A stretch of DNA of 64,000 nucleotides, from positions 3,070,077 to 3,134,076 of the forward strand of contig OX359270.1 of assembly GCA_947179155.2 (NCBI GenBank), given 5' to 3'. The stretch is from Hedera helix. Its lineage: Eukaryota; Streptophyta; Magnoliopsida; Apiales; Araliaceae. This document shows positions 61,784-64,000 of the stretch, piece by piece. Below the pieces are notes generated by a model. That model was not told the DNA's origin. It saw nothing but the letters and a program-made list of their open reading frames with translations, and made no database searches. Both the position numbers and the translations under genes were made by a program. Position 1 is the first letter of the stretch; every line of letters starts with the position of its first letter.

Positions 61784-63427
61784 ATGTCCTCTATAGATGT
61801 GGTTCGCGTGGGCCCTCACGCTCCCTCAGGGATCATTGGCCCGTTCCTTTCGTGGCTGGATAGTTTGCTACCCTCCGACCGAATCATTGCAGATGGTCTT
61901 CTGGGACACTCCTTTTCTCTTTTATCATTCCAGGTACCGCCGGGCTTTGTTGACAGCATTCTTAGTTGCTGGGTCCCTGACAGACATGTTTTCAGGTTTG
62001 GGATGGAGTATCTGACCCCCACACTTGAGGAGTATGCTCGCTTCACCGGCTTATCCGTGGATGGTCCCTGTGCACGGGTTACCTCTGGCCATATGCGCCG
62101 CCAGTTCCTGACTTTCACAGGTTTGCGGAGGACAGCCCTGCTATCCGTGACCTCCTCGAGCCACCTTGTTCCTCTATCCTTCCTGGTTGACAGATTTGGC
62201 TCGGTGGATAGCTTCTCTCGATTCCCCAGTGATTTTTCAGTATCTGAGGAGCGCTGGGGCGCTTTGAGAGTGGATGTTTTGATGACTTGTGTCATATCAG
62301 CCCTGTACATGCCCGCAGGGGACGCCCTCCTGGATATGCGGGTTATCGTAGCAGTTCAGGCCCTTCAGGAGGATCATACTATCCTTCCCATGATACTTGC
62401 CGAGACTTACCTATCGGCCTCGTACTGCCATTCCTTCTCTGGTCGCATATTCAGGGGAAGTTCTACTTTGCTGTACGTATGGTTCATGAGCCACCTCAGA
62501 CCCATCGGGCAGTTTCGTCGACACGGGTTCTGTTTCAGCCACAGCCTAGCCATGCAGTTCTCTTTCCGTCCCCGGCGATGCACGGATACAGCCTCATGGA
62601 GGGAGTTCTTATCGGCCATTGAGGAACCTTTCCATCTTCTGATCTATTCGGGTTATTGCTCCTTCCAGAGTTTCTTGACTCATGTGCCACCTTTCGATTT
62701 CGTCCCTCTCCTTGGCTTGAGGGGGGTGACGACTTATCATCCCTTAGCGGTCATGGGGCAGTTTGACCAGATGCAGGATCTCCATCTTTTTACGGGAGCT
62801 GCTGACTACCGATTTCTCATATCGCCTCAGACAGAGAGGGAGTTGCTGAGGGTATACGATCTTTGGTCACATAGGGTCGCGGCCGAGTTTGGGGATAGTC
62901 ACCCCGGTCAGACACCCGGTTATCTGTTATGGTTGCAAGGAGATTCTGAGATTGCCGACTTTGATCCGACTGGGGTATTGGGTGGTTCTCGAGGACTTTT
63001 CCCTGATGAGACCAGTTCAGATGCGGTCATTCCTAGGGAGCATTCAGGATTAGCGCCCAGGTCTGGGGTTGAGGAGGTTTCTGCTTTGGTACATGTCCCT
63101 TCCATTGATTGGGCGGATCAGACCCAGAGATTGATGGTTGAGGGTACCCGGCTCCGGTCTGCCTTGAGTGCCATCGAGATTGAGAGGGATACCGCGCATG
63201 CGGAGCGGGATGCCGCCGTACTAGCCTGTGATGCCGCCCTCTCTGCCAGAGATAGTGTTATCGAGCAGGTCAGATTTGTCATGGAGGGCCACTCTGCGAC
63301 TGTTACCAGCGCTGCTGCTCTTCTGACTCGGATCGACATGATGGGACAGCAGATTGCGGGTGAGCCGGAGGTTCATGATGCCTCGACTATTCTGTCTATC
63401 CTGCTCCAGCTGGTCTCCGACCTGTAG
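61784..63427 (+). CDS. DUF7745-like protein with C-terminal coiled coil
   Basis: A single open frame of 547 residues, starting at ATG 61784 right after a CAG. The core has WVPDRHVFRFGMEYLTPTLE and EYARFTGLSVDGP (about residues 65-100), then LSASYCHSFSGRIFRGSSTL with LYVWFMSHLRPIG. This order is familiar from DUF7745/PMD-related plant proteins often seen beside mobile elements. Residues about 450-510 (AIEIERDTAHAERDAAVLAC and on) form a likely coiled coil. No catalytic motif is seen. It lies 215 bp after the PMD-like gene on the same strand, with similar GC content, and the frame is undamaged. The two probably belong to one mobile unit. The family name is from memory. Confidence 0.7.
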   Translation: MSSIDVVRVGPHAPSGIIGPFLSWLDSLLPSDRIIADGLLGHSFSLLSFQVPPGFVDSILSCWVPDRHVFRFGMEYLTPTLEEYARFTGLSVDGPCARVTSGHMRRQFLTFTGLRRTALLSVTSSSHLVPLSFLVDRFGSVDSFSRFPSDFSVSEERWGALRVDVLMTCVISALYMPAGDALLDMRVIVAVQALQEDHTILPMILAETYLSASYCHSFSGRIFRGSSTLLYVWFMSHLRPIGQFRRHGFCFSHSLAMQFSFRPRRCTDTASWREFLSAIEEPFHLLIYSGYCSFQSFLTHVPPFDFVPLLGLRGVTTYHPLAVMGQFDQMQDLHLFTGAADYRFLISPQTERELLRVYDLWSHRVAAEFGDSHPGQTPGYLLWLQGDSEIADFDPTGVLGGSRGLFPDETSSDAVIPREHSGLAPRSGVEEVSALVHVPSIDWADQTQRLMVEGTRLRSALSAIEIERDTAHAERDAAVLACDAALSARDSVIEQVRFVMEGHSATVTSAAALLTRIDMMGQQIAGEPEVHDASTILSILLQLVSDL

Positions 63428-64000
63428 ATGATTCTATTCCCTGCACGGACTATGTCAGTTTCATCACTTTTATTTCAAAGACAGACTTGTAATCAAAATG
63501 TTTTGTATATATAGAGAAATATTTATGGTTTTAGTCATTTCCCTTTTTGATGCATCGTTGCCCTTCATTGGATCCTCATTTTATCCAGCCGATTATGATT
63601 TCGATATATCGCCTTATTTCTTTCCTCAAGTCTTGATTGGAACTCAACAGATATTGCCGCGTGCCCCCTTTGATTTCATCGAAGCGAGTCTCGGACTTTG
63701 GGCTAATTATGTGGCTAGGTTTGGGGAAGATTCGGAATGTATTTGTCAAAGTAGGGTTTCGGGGTTTTTTCTGGAAATGGTTTTGGTACAGGGACAAGGT
63801 TTATTATTTTGTATAGAACGGACCGCGCTATGATGGCTGCCTACGTACTCCCACAAGGTCAGGAGATCAAGTCCTACGTAGTTCGAGTTACAAGGGAGAT
63901 AGAAGGAATTTTTTTTTTTTTTTTTTTTTTTAAGCATAGAACCGTTTCACAGAGTCAGAATTCAGGGGCTGCGGAAATACCTCGCCATCCATTTCTTGTA
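63428..64000 (+). other. Downstream region, probably continuing the retroelement
   Basis: No complete gene is seen. A 111-codon frame at 63498-63833 is not convincing. The segment GGCTGCCTACGTACTCC, with CAAGTCCTACGTAGTTC (about 63834-63890), recalls sequence that accompanies PMD-type repeats in other plants. A run of about 22 T follows at 63909-63930. The element's remaining parts would lie beyond the window. Confidence 0.45.

Noticed and set aside
1..64000. tRNA, rRNA or other structured RNA genes
   Set aside because: I looked for tRNA-like cloverleaf arms with A/B boxes and for rRNA segments and saw none; the only tRNA-related sequence is the retrotransposon primer site.

Overview
This is nuclear DNA of a flowering plant, most likely a eudicot. 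It is AT-rich, has GT-AG introns, encodes plant-type proteins (a type-2 lipid transfer protein and a plant reticulon), and is crowded with plant mobile elements. I cannot name the species. Only two ordinary host genes look intact: a non-specific lipid transfer protein gene (2472-2753, minus) and a five-exon reticulon-like gene (35466-37922, plus). Most of the rest is nested transposable elements, several with readable termini and target-site duplications.

Left half. A decayed minus-strand Helitron spans about 5361-30689. Its 3' end has the expected hairpin plus CTAG, and its 5' end is a TC end at an A|T target. It carries a broken Rep/helicase pseudogene whose halves (8655-11758 and 25264-27123) are 13.5 kb apart. 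The separating block (11764-25263, duplication GAATG) is a solo LTR. That solo LTR was itself hit by an 8.8-kb LTR retrotransposon (15565-24349, duplication GATAT) with nearly identical 3.2-kb LTRs, a tRNA-Met primer site and no gag-pol. Near the Helitron 5' end lie exon-like fragments of host genes, resembling an ABCC transporter and ribophorin II.

Middle. A 0.9-kb PIF/Harbinger-type element (31754-32683) precedes the reticulon gene. Intron 3 of that gene carries a near-perfect hairpin with 73-nt arms.

Right half. A CACTA transposon (38867-53680, 3-bp duplication AAA) lies in an older LTR fragment. It carries host-gene exon fragments (BADC-like, a NAC-alpha-like acidic exon, others unassigned) and was hit by a solo LTR (40246-49187, TATAA), which was hit by another solo LTR (42160-47115, ATTAT). 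Next comes a large inverted repeat (53809-56231), then an LTR-like block (56234-58393). This is followed by a GC-richer region with two intact genes: a three-exon plant mobile domain protein (59606-61568) and a single-exon DUF7745-like protein with a C-terminal coiled coil (61784-63427). These two probably travel together inside a retroelement whose remainder is outside the window.

The LTR elements share ends (TGTAATATCC, or close variants, and GTCGTTACA or GTCACA) and look like one Ty3/gypsy-like family inserted repeatedly in both orientations. All assignments come from reading the sequence; no database search was run.
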